Made by a program: the position numbers and the translations under genes | The notes under the pieces: model-generated | The model's database searches: none | The model's input: the letters and a program-made list of their open reading frames with translations, nothing else | What the model was told of the DNA's origin: nothing | In this document: one piece after another, positions 54,681 to 63,532 of the stretch | How positions within the stretch are numbered: position 1 is the stretch's first letter | Layout: every line of letters begins with the position of its first letter | Source: Promethearchaeota archaeon | GTDB taxonomy: Archaea > Asgardarchaeota > Lokiarchaeia > Helarchaeales > RDOG01 | Length of the DNA stretch: 64,000 nt | Direction: 5' to 3' | Assembly (NCBI GenBank): GCA_011365055.1 | Contig: RDOG01000005.1 | Coordinates: 186,001-250,000, forward strand

Positions 54681-55109
54681 TCAAAAACCTCCTTCTCTTA
54701 CCACGATTCTAGAAAATGCTTCAGCAAATTTTGTATTCCCATCAAAAAGTTCGGTTTTTGAAATCAAATTTAATTTATCACGTTTTATATAAATATCATG
54801 AATGATTCCTTTTGCCTTGATTTCCGTCCCAACACGAGGTAAATGACCTAATATTTTATATGACTGAGAAGCGTGCAATATTTTTAGAGGATCTTTAACT
54901 AATTCGGAGAATTCCTTAAAATGTTTTAGTTTTACTTCCCTTAATACTACTGCTAAAAAAGAGACGCTTATTCTTGGATTTTCTTCTTCTATATATTCCA
55001 TTCTTAGGTCCCCAATAGCGCGTTGGTATTGGATAAATCTTTCTTTAGGGATTTTCCAATTTTTCTCACCTAAACTATTACCAATAAAACCATCAAATCC
55101 ATAAGACAT
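54681..55109 (-). CDS. Hot-dog-fold protein, MaoC-dehydratase N-terminal type
   Basis: 142 residues. The sequence matches the N-terminal MaoC-like half: GNSLGEKNWKIPKERFIQYQ, VSFLAVVLREVKL, LHASQSYKILGHLPRVGTEI and a final strand. The hydratase catalytic Asp/His motif of R-specific enoyl-CoA hydratases is not evident, so it may be a non-catalytic or CoA-binding partner. It lies 29 bp before the roadblock-like gene on the same strand. The substrate is unknown. Confidence 0.75.
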   Translation of the reverse strand: MSYGFDGFIGNSLGEKNWKIPKERFIQYQRAIGDLRMEYIEEENPRISVSFLAVVLREVKLKHFKEFSELVKDPLKILHASQSYKILGHLPRVGTEIKAKGIIHDIYIKRDKLNLISKTELFDGNTKFAEAFSRIVVREGGF

Positions 55110-55247
55110 AACTTTTCACTACTCAAATTAATAGAATTATAATGAATACATGATAATGATAATAATTTTTATCAAATAATAGTAGTAAATAATTTAAAAT
55201 TCAAGGTATTTTAAAGTATCTTGTTAAGTTAATTTGGAAAGGATATT

Positions 55248-56072
55248 ATGAAATTTAAAAAATTAGGAAAAACCAATGAAAAGATAAGCGTTTTAGGACA
55301 AGGGACTTGGATTCAAGATACTATTGAAAAAAAAGAAGAAGTTGATTATTTCAATAAATGGAAACAAAGTCTCTTAAAAGGCATAGAACTTGGAATGACT
55401 TTAATTGATACAGCAGAAATTTATGGAGAAGGCAAATCAGAAGAAATGGTAGGTTCAGTGATAAAAGAATCCAATCGAGATGATTTATTCATTGCAACAA
55501 AAGTTTTTTCGGGAAATTTGAAATATGATGATTGCATCAAAGCATGTATAAGATCATTGGGGCGTTTGGGAATAAAAACGATTGATTTATATCAAATTCA
55601 TTGGCCAAATGCTACAATTTCTATTGAAGAAACAATGAGAGCAATGGAACAACTTGTTAAAGAAGGTAAAATTAGATATATAGGAGTTTCGAATTTTTCT
55701 GAAGGAGGATTGGAAAAAGCCATGGAAGTTATGAAAACGGAAGAGATTGTCTCTCATCAAATCGAATATTCACCAGGATTGCGTAGGGTTGAGAGGAAAA
55801 TCTATCCTCAGTGTCTGAAAGAGGGGATAACACTCATAGCATATAGCCCATTAGGTAGCGATGGATTTCAGACATTAAAAACAAACAAAAAAGAAACTCT
55901 TAAGGAATTAGCGAAAATATATGACGCATCGATTTATCAAGTTGCTTTGAAATGGTTAATTTCAAAAGAGAACGTTGTAGCCATTCCTAAAGCAAGAACT
56001 CTTAGCCATGTGATTGATAACGCGAAATCAGCAGATTTGGAAATTACGGAAGAGGATCTTGCAACTATCTAG
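55248..56072 (+). CDS. Aldo/keto reductase
   Basis: 274 residues. The AKR signatures are GMTLIDTAEIYGEGKSEEMV with the catalytic Asp and Tyr, ATKVF with the catalytic Lys, IDLYQIHWPN with the catalytic His, IGVSNFSEGGLEKAM and the C-terminal IPKARTLSHVIDNAKS for NADPH binding. It is a cytoplasmic reductase of aldehydes or ketones; the exact substrate is unknown. It is a single gene, convergent with the beta-mannosidase gene (5-bp gap). Confidence 0.96.
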   Translation: MKFKKLGKTNEKISVLGQGTWIQDTIEKKEEVDYFNKWKQSLLKGIELGMTLIDTAEIYGEGKSEEMVGSVIKESNRDDLFIATKVFSGNLKYDDCIKACIRSLGRLGIKTIDLYQIHWPNATISIEETMRAMEQLVKEGKIRYIGVSNFSEGGLEKAMEVMKTEEIVSHQIEYSPGLRRVERKIYPQCLKEGITLIAYSPLGSDGFQTLKTNKKETLKELAKIYDASIYQVALKWLISKENVVAIPKARTLSHVIDNAKSADLEITEEDLATI

Positions 56073-56077
56073 CTTAT

Positions 56078-58693
56078 TTATTGTTTAAGTAAATCAAAAA
56101 GAGAATTAACTCTAATTGAAAATGCAAATTCTTTCCTTACTTGCTCATCTTCAGGTTTAAGATTTATCTGACATTTTTCTCCCTTATTCAAGGAAAAATA
56201 ATTATCTGAAGCATTGAATTCAAATCTATCTGATTCGATATAAACAAACAATGCAATTTCTTTCGCTAATATCGTTAATTCATAATTTTCATCATTAATT
56301 TTTTTAACATGATATTCAAGTCGTGGATCTTTTAATGGAAAAAATTTGGGGCGCTCAAATAAACGAAAACCACGTTGCAAGAGATTCCTATCTTCATCAT
56401 ATAAATAGAAAAAAACGATTTTTTTTCTGAATTTTACTCTAGATTTATTGATCTTTTTTACATTGATCGATTTAATCTCAAGTGAGGTGCAAGGAGGTAC
56501 CGTGACCGTTTCTTCACCATCAAAGAATATTTTACCATCAACATCTTGAATTATCCATTTGAAAATAGCTGTTTGTGGTTGCTTTAAATCATTTGTTATA
56601 CACATAATAACACTATTTTTTGATTCGATTACACTTGCAAAGAAAGGGGAATAAAATTTTCTTGCAAGATAATGTAAAGCTTTCCATCGACCGTTGTAAT
56701 CGAGAGAAGACCAGCTAATTACAGGCCAACAATCATTTAATTGCCAATATAGAGAACCCATGCATCGAAAATCATTGCGACTTCGTCGCCAATGCTCTAC
56801 ACCATATTCTATAGCTTCAGCTTGCATTATTTGTGACAAAATAACTTGCTTTTCAAATTGATCTGGAATTAAAAACCGTTTTTTCATATAAGACATTATT
56901 TTTTTATTGCTACTGCGATCTTTTTGATGATTTTTTATGATATGTGAATGAAAATAATATTGTTCCTCTGGACAAAATGTCGAAATTGTTTTTAAGGAAG
57001 GAAAAGATTGGAGTCCATATTCAGAGATGAAACGAGTATTAAACTTTCTATATGCTGAAAATGGTTTTCCTAAATGCCATACTGACCAATAATGTGTATC
57101 ACCTGTTTTTTTATCATTAGATTTTATAAAACCTCCTCCATTATTGCTTAATCGACCTCCATTAGAAGGCGAACTAGGCCAATACGCATGTTGAGAATCA
57201 TATTCGTTTACAATTTTTGGCAATATTCGTTCAAAAAAATTAATATTTACCTTTTCCCACTTTTTTCGACTTTTAATACGGAAATGAAAAAAGAGTAAAT
57301 TTAGGGCAAGAAGCCATTCACATTCATTATTTCCACACCAAAGTAACAAACTTGCTCGATTTCTCAATCTTTTTATGTTTTCAATGATCTCTTCTTCAAC
57401 ATCTTCTAAAAATTTTTCATCAAAAAATGGGTAAATACTACAAGCAAACGGAAAATCCTGCCAAACTAAGATTCCTAATTCATCACATATATCATAAAAT
57501 TCATCATCTTCATATATACCGCCGCCCCATACTCTTAAACAATTCATATTCGCATCCCTAGCAGCAGTTATATTTTGTATGTAAAGTCCACTTTTTTTAC
57601 CCCGAGGAATGAAGCTATCGATGGGAATCCAATTTGCACCCTTTATAAATACAGGAACACCGTTTAACATAAAGTAAAAAGTTTCGCCCCATTTATCGGG
57701 AATTCTTATAAGTTTTATATCTCGGATTCCAATTTTAAGCATTCTTGCATCGATAATTTCATCTTCTTTTTTTAGAAGAACCTCTAACTCGTGCAAGTGA
57801 GGCGTTCCTAGTTCATTTATCCACCATAATTTAGGTTTATTAACAGAAAATGTCAAAGTAACTAATTTTTCAGATATTTTATTCTTTTTTACAATTTCTT
57901 TTCCATCAGGGGTTTTTAGAAGTAAATAAATTTCGTGATTTCCTTTTATTTTATCAATGATATCCAACTCCACATTCACTTGAATATCAACTTTATCAAC
58001 TTGGAGATCTTGGAATTCTTTGGTATAGCTAGCTTTTAATGGATCAATATTATAAAAAAAGTCTTGTAAAACATGAATTGAATCTATTTTTAAGGAATTA
58101 AAAGCGATAATTTCAACAGGTTTCCAAATGCCAATGTCTGGAAGTTTTGGTCCCCAGTCCCAGCCCCAAGCATACATCGGTTTCCTTAAATATTCCATTC
58201 CTGGAATGGCGAAATTATAGAGTTTTAAAGCTAATAATTTTTGCCATCTCCAATATTGATGAAGTTTAATTTGTTTATTGACATGGTCTATTGGATTCAA
58301 AAATAAAATTTTTAATCTATTTTTTTCTTTTTTTATATAAGGTTTGATATCAAGTTCATAAGAACGAAACGCATTTTTCGTTTCACCTATTTTTTGGTCA
58401 TTCAAATATATTTCTGTGAGCGTATCTAACCCATAAAATTTGATCAAAATAAATTCATAATTTAAAATTTCATCAGATAGAATAAAATTTGTTTCATATG
58501 CCCAATTAGATTCATATACCCAACTAATTTGGTTTTCATTCTCACCATAAAACGGATCTTCGATTATCTCATTATTAATTAATGCTTCAAAAACAGTGGT
58601 CGGTATCTTAACATCAAGTTCAATGTTTTTTTTTCCTTGATAATGCGATTCGTGTCTTAATTTCCAATTATCAATGAGTTTAATTTTTTTCAT
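56078..58693 (-). CDS. Beta-mannosidase (glycoside hydrolase family 2)
   Basis: 871 residues, close to the family norm. It shows the GH2 sugar-binding N-terminus, GWDWGPKLPDIGIWKPVEI typical of beta-mannosidases, GANWIPIDSFIPRG, NMNCLRVWGGGIYEDDEFYD, the acid/base Glu in LLWCGNNECEW and the nucleophile Glu in RFISEYGLQSFPS. There is no signal peptide, so it acts in the cytoplasm on imported or endogenous mannosides, for example from N-glycan turnover. It is the only glycosidase in the window. Confidence 0.95.
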   Translation of the reverse strand: MKKIKLIDNWKLRHESHYQGKKNIELDVKIPTTVFEALINNEIIEDPFYGENENQISWVYESNWAYETNFILSDEILNYEFILIKFYGLDTLTEIYLNDQKIGETKNAFRSYELDIKPYIKKEKNRLKILFLNPIDHVNKQIKLHQYWRWQKLLALKLYNFAIPGMEYLRKPMYAWGWDWGPKLPDIGIWKPVEIIAFNSLKIDSIHVLQDFFYNIDPLKASYTKEFQDLQVDKVDIQVNVELDIIDKIKGNHEIYLLLKTPDGKEIVKKNKISEKLVTLTFSVNKPKLWWINELGTPHLHELEVLLKKEDEIIDARMLKIGIRDIKLIRIPDKWGETFYFMLNGVPVFIKGANWIPIDSFIPRGKKSGLYIQNITAARDANMNCLRVWGGGIYEDDEFYDICDELGILVWQDFPFACSIYPFFDEKFLEDVEEEIIENIKRLRNRASLLLWCGNNECEWLLALNLLFFHFRIKSRKKWEKVNINFFERILPKIVNEYDSQHAYWPSSPSNGGRLSNNGGGFIKSNDKKTGDTHYWSVWHLGKPFSAYRKFNTRFISEYGLQSFPSLKTISTFCPEEQYYFHSHIIKNHQKDRSSNKKIMSYMKKRFLIPDQFEKQVILSQIMQAEAIEYGVEHWRRSRNDFRCMGSLYWQLNDCWPVISWSSLDYNGRWKALHYLARKFYSPFFASVIESKNSVIMCITNDLKQPQTAIFKWIIQDVDGKIFFDGEETVTVPPCTSLEIKSINVKKINKSRVKFRKKIVFFYLYDEDRNLLQRGFRLFERPKFFPLKDPRLEYHVKKINDENYELTILAKEIALFVYIESDRFEFNASDNYFSLNKGEKCQINLKPEDEQVRKEFAFSIRVNSLFDLLKQ

Positions 58694-58794
58694 TTAAATA
58701 ATCCTTTACATGTAACTCCTTATAAAAAAATGCATTTGTGAAAATCAATAGTTTGAAAAAAAATGAAATTGATAGTATTAATTTCTATTTAAGT

Positions 58795-59590
58795 CTAAAT
58801 TTCTGCTTGTTTTTTTCTCCTGAAAAGATAGCGCGACATTAGTCCTACTAGTGCCATTGTGATGAATGCAAATTCAAATCCAGGAATTGGAGGAGTTGTT
58901 GTTGTCCAGCTATTTGAAATCATTGTGCTTTCTGACACCAATACACAAGATTAATTGGTCGGAAACAACGTATAAACCTGAGATGTTGCTATTACATACT
59001 TTGTGGGATCCAAAATAAACACTTTTTTTATTGAAGTAATGTTAGTACCATTACCATCAGCGGTTCCGTTCCAATAAGTGAATGTCAAGCCAACTTTTGA
59101 AGAACAATTTGGAGCCATTCCAATTGGTCCATAAAGCATATGATATAGTGAAAAAATGGATAAGTTAAATACTGTTAGATTTGTGCATGAGATACCGCCT
59201 GAATAATAACCTCCATATGGAGCTAAAGTGGGTTCAGTAGTGTTATAGATAGCCATATTAGTTTCATCCATAAGTTTTATAAAAGTAGGATATGTTTTAT
59301 TCGCAACCCAAGCAGTGCAAAAGGCAGCATCACCCCATACAGTTAATGACAGATATGGTATTATTGTGAATTATTAAGAGTTGTGACTACTATTTTTGTC
59401 ATGTTTCCTAAGGATTGCCCAGGATTAGTGCTGTAAATTGTTTTCGTAACCCACCATTCACCAGCTCTAACGAGATACGTATTTGTAAGAGCAGCTTTAA
59501 CTAGAGCAATTGTCATAATACCGAGTGCGAAGAAAAAAACAAAAAAAAGATTTAAGTTCTTAAAAATTTTGTAATAATAACAAGGATCAT
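58795..59590 (-). pseudogene. Decayed surface-protein gene with an archaeal CTERM-type sorting signal
   Basis: Two minus-strand frames continue one another. Frame A gives a hydrophobic start (about 59590-59500), then GEWWVTKTIYSTNPGQSLG to a TAA at 59361-59363. Frame B picks up at about 59370 (FTIIPYLSLTVWGDAAF) and runs to a TAA at 58951-58953. After that stop the same frame continues to TAG 58795-58797 and encodes TTTTPPIPGFEFAFITMALV followed by GLMSRYLFRRKKQ. That is a proline-rich linker, PGFE, membrane helix and basic tail, the pattern of PGF-CTERM-like sorting signals. One frameshift and one in-frame TAA therefore break an otherwise complete secreted protein. A sequencing or assembly error is the alternative. 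Confidence 0.7.
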
Positions 59591-59591
59591 C

Positions 59592-59861
59592 TCAGGTTTT
59601 TGTTTTAGTATGAGTTGGTGTCTTTTTTAAAACTGGATCACACTTTAATTGTTCTAGATCAAATCCAATATTTATTAAATCATCTTCTATTTCATCATAT
59701 ATTTCCTTATATGTAGAATAGAGCTTTTTATCTTGTCCAATGGTCATAATAATATTTCTTAGTTTATCGTAAACTGCCTTGTCTGCTCCAAACTTAGTTT
59801 GCTTTATTAGAAACCTTATTTCATCAACTACTTTAGTTTTATTATTAAAATCTAAACTCAA
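59592..59861 (-). CDS. Small uncharacterised protein
   Basis: 89 residues, helical and charged, without Cys, signal peptide or membrane segment; the C-terminus is a Lys/Thr-rich tail (KKTPTHTKTKT). The GGAGTGGAGG stretch upstream gives a good ribosome site before the ATG at 59861, which supports translation. It ends just where the decayed surface-protein frame begins, so they may have formed one unit. Family unknown. Confidence 0.6.
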   Translation of the reverse strand: MSLDFNNKTKVVDEIRFLIKQTKFGADKAVYDKLRNIIMTIGQDKKLYSTYKEIYDEIEDDLINIGFDLEQLKCDPVLKKTPTHTKTKT

Positions 59862-60209
59862 ATAACCACCTCCACTCCTTTTAATTGATTGAATTCAAGT
59901 AAATAGATATTTTGTTTATGTTTTTATGATTTCTAAAAATGGATTTATAACAAGAATTAATGATCTTTGTTTAACTGTTGATAGTTAACTCATAAATCAA
60001 AGAAATAAATGATAGTAATTAAAAAATTTAAAATTAAAACAATACTACTGATTTTGAGATTTAGCACCAATTGAGATTAATGGAATAAAAATTAAACAAT
60101 CACAAAAAATTTCTTGAAATTAATCATAAAATTAATTAGAAATATTCCAACAAAATTATTGAAAGATTTCATTAAATTTATAGAAAAAATAATTTCAAGG
60201 GGAAATTAA
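59862..60209. other. AT-rich intergenic region
   Basis: 348 bp between divergent genes, over 75% A+T, with several short T and A runs. It should carry both promoters. I see no coding frame, hairpin or repeat I could defend. Confidence 0.5.
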
Positions 60210-60623
60210 ATGAGTATTATAGAAAAGTATTTAGAGAAATTTATTTCTAGTATTGATTTTCTGTTTAAACAAATACAAAGTTCGGGTCTTTCTGAAACAT
60301 TAGAAAAAATTCCAGTTGAAATATTTGATCTTAACTTTCATTTTAACATTAAAGTCATTAATGGTGAGATTAAAGAGGAGTTTAATTTATCTATAACTCA
60401 AGAAATCTCAAAATTGAGTAAGAATCATCCTACAGTAGTTGGATTTTCAATTATTGGAACTGAAAAAATCTGGTTAGAGGTATTTGAAGGAAATAAGAGT
60501 TTAATGGCAGAAATTATAGAGGGAAAATTGAAAATTTCAAATATCCGAGCGAATTGGTTAAAAATAACGTTATTATCCAATTTATTAGCAAATTTAATTT
60601 CAATCAAATTATTAAAAATTTAG
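60210..60623 (+). CDS. Small protein, possibly SCP2-like
   Basis: 137 residues, AGGGGAAAT before the ATG. A helical N-terminus leads to alternating strands (LNFHFNIKVINGEIKEEFNL, then KIWLEVFEGNKSLMAEIIEG), and a C-terminal helix follows. The strand-helix order and the G-K-L-K-I turn faintly resemble sterol-carrier-protein-2 lipid-binding domains. It precedes MmgE/PrpD by 12 bp, so it is co-transcribed. The identity is weak; it is listed as a real gene because of spacing, ribosome site and coding pattern. Confidence 0.6.
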   Translation: MSIIEKYLEKFISSIDFLFKQIQSSGLSETLEKIPVEIFDLNFHFNIKVINGEIKEEFNLSITQEISKLSKNHPTVVGFSIIGTEKIWLEVFEGNKSLMAEIIEGKLKISNIRANWLKITLLSNLLANLISIKLLKI

Positions 60624-60635
60624 GGAGGGATTAGC

Positions 60636-62102
60636 ATGGTTACACTAAGTCAAGAATTAGCGAGATTTATAGTAAAGACTAATTATGATAATATTCCAAA
60701 AAAGGTTATCAATCTTGCAAAAGATCAAGTCATCAGCGTATTAGGCTCCATATATGCAGGTTCAAAAGTAAAGGGATGTAAGATAATTAAGAAGACGGTG
60801 CTAGAAGATTTTGGCTCTAGAGAAGGGGTTTATACAATTATACCTAGTGGTGAAAAGGTTTCGTTAAATGAATCAATTATGGTTAATCAAGGAAATGCAA
60901 TAGCTCTTGATTATGATGATTATTTAACAATGGCTCATACAGGTGTCTCTACGATTCCCATGTCATTAACTTTGAGTGAGCACACTAAATTATCTGGTAA
61001 AGAGTTTCTCACTGCAATAATCATTGGAAACGAAGTCACCGGACGTGTAGGGGCATCGATCTTGATTGGTCCATCGAATGGACAGCTTTGGAGTTATGTT
61101 CATTTGGCTTCATCATGTGCGATAACGAGTAAAGTACTTGGCTTAAATGAAGAACAAATAGCAAATGCATTTGGTATCGCCATGTATGTTAATACACATG
61201 CACTATATCGTGGATTTATGGGACCCATGGCTAAACTTCTAACGAGTTCTGCTCCATCAAAATTGGGAATGGAAGCTGTTTTTTTAGCGAGAAATGGTTT
61301 TACAGGCGCTTTAGACATTTTCGAGTCACCAATAGGGTGGTGTAATTTTACTGCCGATATCCCAATACCCTCTTTTATTAAAAGTAAGTTAGGAGAAGCT
61401 TGGGTAACGGAAACCATTTCTTTTAAGATGGTCCCAGGCTGTGCTTATGTATCACCCATTGCAGATTGTATAAATAAGATTTTTAAAAAAGAACCAAATT
61501 TGAACTACAAGGATATTAAAAAAATTAATGTTCATGCGTCCTTATTAATGGCAGCAATGGACGATTTGTCACGCCCATTCACGAATCTCGAAGAATTAAA
61601 AAGAACTCAAAGTCATATAGCACTTAATTTCTACATACCTTATAACGTAGCAGTAATGTTAATAGATAAAAGATTAACTCCTGAGCAATTAAAAGAAGAT
61701 CGCATGTTAGATCCCGAAGTTCATGAACTTGCTAAAAAAGTTAAAACTATCTCAGATCTTGGGGCAACTCGAGACACGTTAAATTTAGTTAGTTCTCTTG
61801 ATATAAAAATTCAAGATGAAGAATTGCAAGCAAATTTTAAGAAAGATCAAATGGAAAAATTAGACATGAGTTTTGGGGCACGTATGGTCATTGAAATGAA
61901 TGATGGCAAAAAATATTCCGCACGGGTAAAAAGTCCGTCTGGATCACCTGGTAATCGCACCCCAATTGAACCAAAACTCATACAAGAAGCGACTTATATT
62001 GGCATGAGTGAATCAAAAATTAAAGAAATTATAAATTTAATTAGGAATATTGAAAATATAGATGATATTGGAAAGAAATTTATTCCAAATATTTGTTTGT
62101 AA
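60636..62102 (+). CDS. MmgE/PrpD family protein
   Basis: 488 residues, full length for the family. Features are the N-terminal helical domain (AKDQVISVLGSIYAGSKVKG), NQGNAIALDYDDYLTMAHTG with the conserved DxDD-like segment, EFLTAIIIGNEVTGRVG, and the C-terminal lid (GARMVIEMNDGKKYSARVKS). MmgE/PrpD proteins include 2-methylcitrate dehydratase and cis-aconitate decarboxylase; no methylcitrate genes are nearby, so the substrate is open. AGGGAGG precedes the ATG. It sits in a run of tightly spaced plus-strand genes to the right edge. Confidence 0.92.
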   Translation: MVTLSQELARFIVKTNYDNIPKKVINLAKDQVISVLGSIYAGSKVKGCKIIKKTVLEDFGSREGVYTIIPSGEKVSLNESIMVNQGNAIALDYDDYLTMAHTGVSTIPMSLTLSEHTKLSGKEFLTAIIIGNEVTGRVGASILIGPSNGQLWSYVHLASSCAITSKVLGLNEEQIANAFGIAMYVNTHALYRGFMGPMAKLLTSSAPSKLGMEAVFLARNGFTGALDIFESPIGWCNFTADIPIPSFIKSKLGEAWVTETISFKMVPGCAYVSPIADCINKIFKKEPNLNYKDIKKINVHASLLMAAMDDLSRPFTNLEELKRTQSHIALNFYIPYNVAVMLIDKRLTPEQLKEDRMLDPEVHELAKKVKTISDLGATRDTLNLVSSLDIKIQDEELQANFKKDQMEKLDMSFGARMVIEMNDGKKYSARVKSPSGSPGNRTPIEPKLIQEATYIGMSESKIKEIINLIRNIENIDDIGKKFIPNICL

Positions 62103-62114
62103 TGAGGTGAAAAA

Positions 62115-62630
62115 ATGAGTGCTGGTAGAGATTTAAGTATTTTATCTGGAGTTTTAGTATTAATAGCTACCTTTCTATTTTCATGGTTTATAGTGACTGA
62201 TGGTGCAAACACTTATTATGCTTGGGGCGTTTCTTTAGTAATGAACATTCCGAATCTATTTTTGAATGCAGAGACTTTGGCTGCCACGTATGGAATACAC
62301 GTTATAGGAATCTATCTCTTGGCTGTATTGTTTATATTGTTGATCATATCAAGTATTTTCTTATTCGTTGGCGCTAGTTTTAGTGGATCCACAGTCATAG
62401 GAATTATAGCTCCATTGACGTTAGTGGTTCTAGTCTTATTAGGATCTTTGGGAGCGGTTCCACAGATGTTTAACTACCTATTTGCATCATGGAATGGTAT
62501 TATAATCATTCCAGGACTATTACCTCTTCATTTCAATCTAGGGATAATGTCAATAGGTATGTGGATCATGCTTGCTGGAGGCATTATAGGTATCGTTAGT
62601 GTAGCATTTGGTCGAGAAAAAAATGACTGA
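62115..62630 (+). CDS. Small membrane protein with four helices
   Basis: 171 residues. Hydrophobic segments lie at about 8-30, 64-92, 95-120 and 140-165, with GRD/GREKND ends, so a four-helix membrane protein. AGGTGA lies before the ATG. No family recognised. It is 12 bp after MmgE/PrpD and 25 bp before the parvulin gene, in the same transcription unit; a functional link is not evident. Confidence 0.75.
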   Translation: MSAGRDLSILSGVLVLIATFLFSWFIVTDGANTYYAWGVSLVMNIPNLFLNAETLAATYGIHVIGIYLLAVLFILLIISSIFLFVGASFSGSTVIGIIAPLTLVVLVLLGSLGAVPQMFNYLFASWNGIIIIPGLLPLHFNLGIMSIGMWIMLAGGIIGIVSVAFGREKND

Positions 62631-62655
62631 TTATTTAAGGTGAAGGTGAGATTAG

Positions 62656-62976
62656 ATGGGAAAGAAAAAAGGACAAAAAGGACTTAAAAAAGATAAGCCA
62701 AAAGGTAATCAAATTAGGGCTAGTCATATATTAGTTGAGAAGTTAAGCGAAGCTCAAAATATTTTAGAAGATTTAGAATCGGGGGTTAGTTTTAATAAAC
62801 TCGCTCAGGAACATTCATCATGCCCTTCTAAAAAGAGAGGAGGAGATTTAGGTTTCTTCGGAAAAGGAGAAATGGCACCTGAATTTGAAAGAGCAGCCTA
62901 TGCATTAAATGTTGGAGAACTATCAAAACCTGTAAAAACTCAATTCGGTTACCATATAATTAAAAGAACTGGTTGA
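62656..62976 (+). CDS. Parvulin-type peptidyl-prolyl isomerase
   Basis: 106 residues. It has a lysine-rich N-terminus (GKKKGQKGLKKDKPKG) and then a single parvulin domain: IRASHILVEKLSEAQNILED, FNKLAQEHSSCPSKKRGGDL, GFFGKGEMAPEFERAAYAL and TQFGYHIIKRTG. There is no signal peptide, so it is cytoplasmic, like the bacterial PpiC and human Pin4 types. It catalyses cis-trans isomerisation of prolyl bonds. Small cytoplasmic parvulins with a basic leader resemble Pin4, which binds DNA and ribosomes; that parallel is suggestive only. Confidence 0.94.
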   Translation: MGKKKGQKGLKKDKPKGNQIRASHILVEKLSEAQNILEDLESGVSFNKLAQEHSSCPSKKRGGDLGFFGKGEMAPEFERAAYALNVGELSKPVKTQFGYHIIKRTG

Positions 62977-62983
62977 ATTTTTA

Positions 62984-63514
62984 ATGAAATTAGAAATTCG
63001 GTTTGGTGGATTTGGGGGGCAAGGCGTTATTCTTGCATCAGTATTGTTAGGAAAAGCAGTAATTCTAGAAGGAAAAAATGCAATTCAAAACGAAGTATAT
63101 GGTCCTGAAAAACGCGGATCTCTCTTAAGGAGTGATATTATTATTTCAGATGGTGAAGAAATCAATTATGCAATAATTAACAAAGCCGATGTTTTGGTTG
63201 CTTTTTCAGAAAAAGCTATAGAGGATAATGAAGCCAATATCAAGGTTCAAGGTACCATAATAATTGATTCTCAAGTAGTAAATCCAAAAATACTGACAAG
63301 AAATGATATAATTCTTCAAGATATACCAGCTTTGGATCTTGCCGAAAAGATAGGAAATAAATTGGTGTACAATGTTATTTTTTTAGGATACTTATGTAAA
63401 TTAAAAAAAATTGTACAGCTCGAATCACTTTATGCAGTTTTAGAAAAAACCGTGAAGAGAAAATATTTTGAAATAAATAAAAAAGGTATTGAAGAAGGAT
63501 ATAATTATCATTAA
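62984..63514 (+). CDS. 2-oxoacid:acceptor oxidoreductase gamma subunit (KorC/PorG-like)
   Basis: 176 residues. The family start KLEIRFGGFGGQGVILASVL is clear, as are NEVYGPEKRGSLLRSDIIIS and LVYNVIFLGYLCKL. In archaeal 2-oxoacid:ferredoxin oxidoreductases this subunit packs with the TPP-binding subunits. No alpha, beta or ferredoxin subunit gene lies beside it in the window, so it is a lone gamma subunit, at least up to the right edge. It starts 7 bp after the parvulin stop. Confidence 0.93.
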   Translation: MKLEIRFGGFGGQGVILASVLLGKAVILEGKNAIQNEVYGPEKRGSLLRSDIIISDGEEINYAIINKADVLVAFSEKAIEDNEANIKVQGTIIIDSQVVNPKILTRNDIILQDIPALDLAEKIGNKLVYNVIFLGYLCKLKKIVQLESLYAVLEKTVKRKYFEINKKGIEEGYNYH

Positions 63515-63532
63515 ATAACTTAGGTGGTACGA

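Noticed and set aside
58951..58953. A recoded stop in the decayed surface-protein gene
   Set aside because: The codon is TAA, which neither Sec nor Pyl systems read, and a separate frameshift lies upstream. Decay or sequence error fits better.
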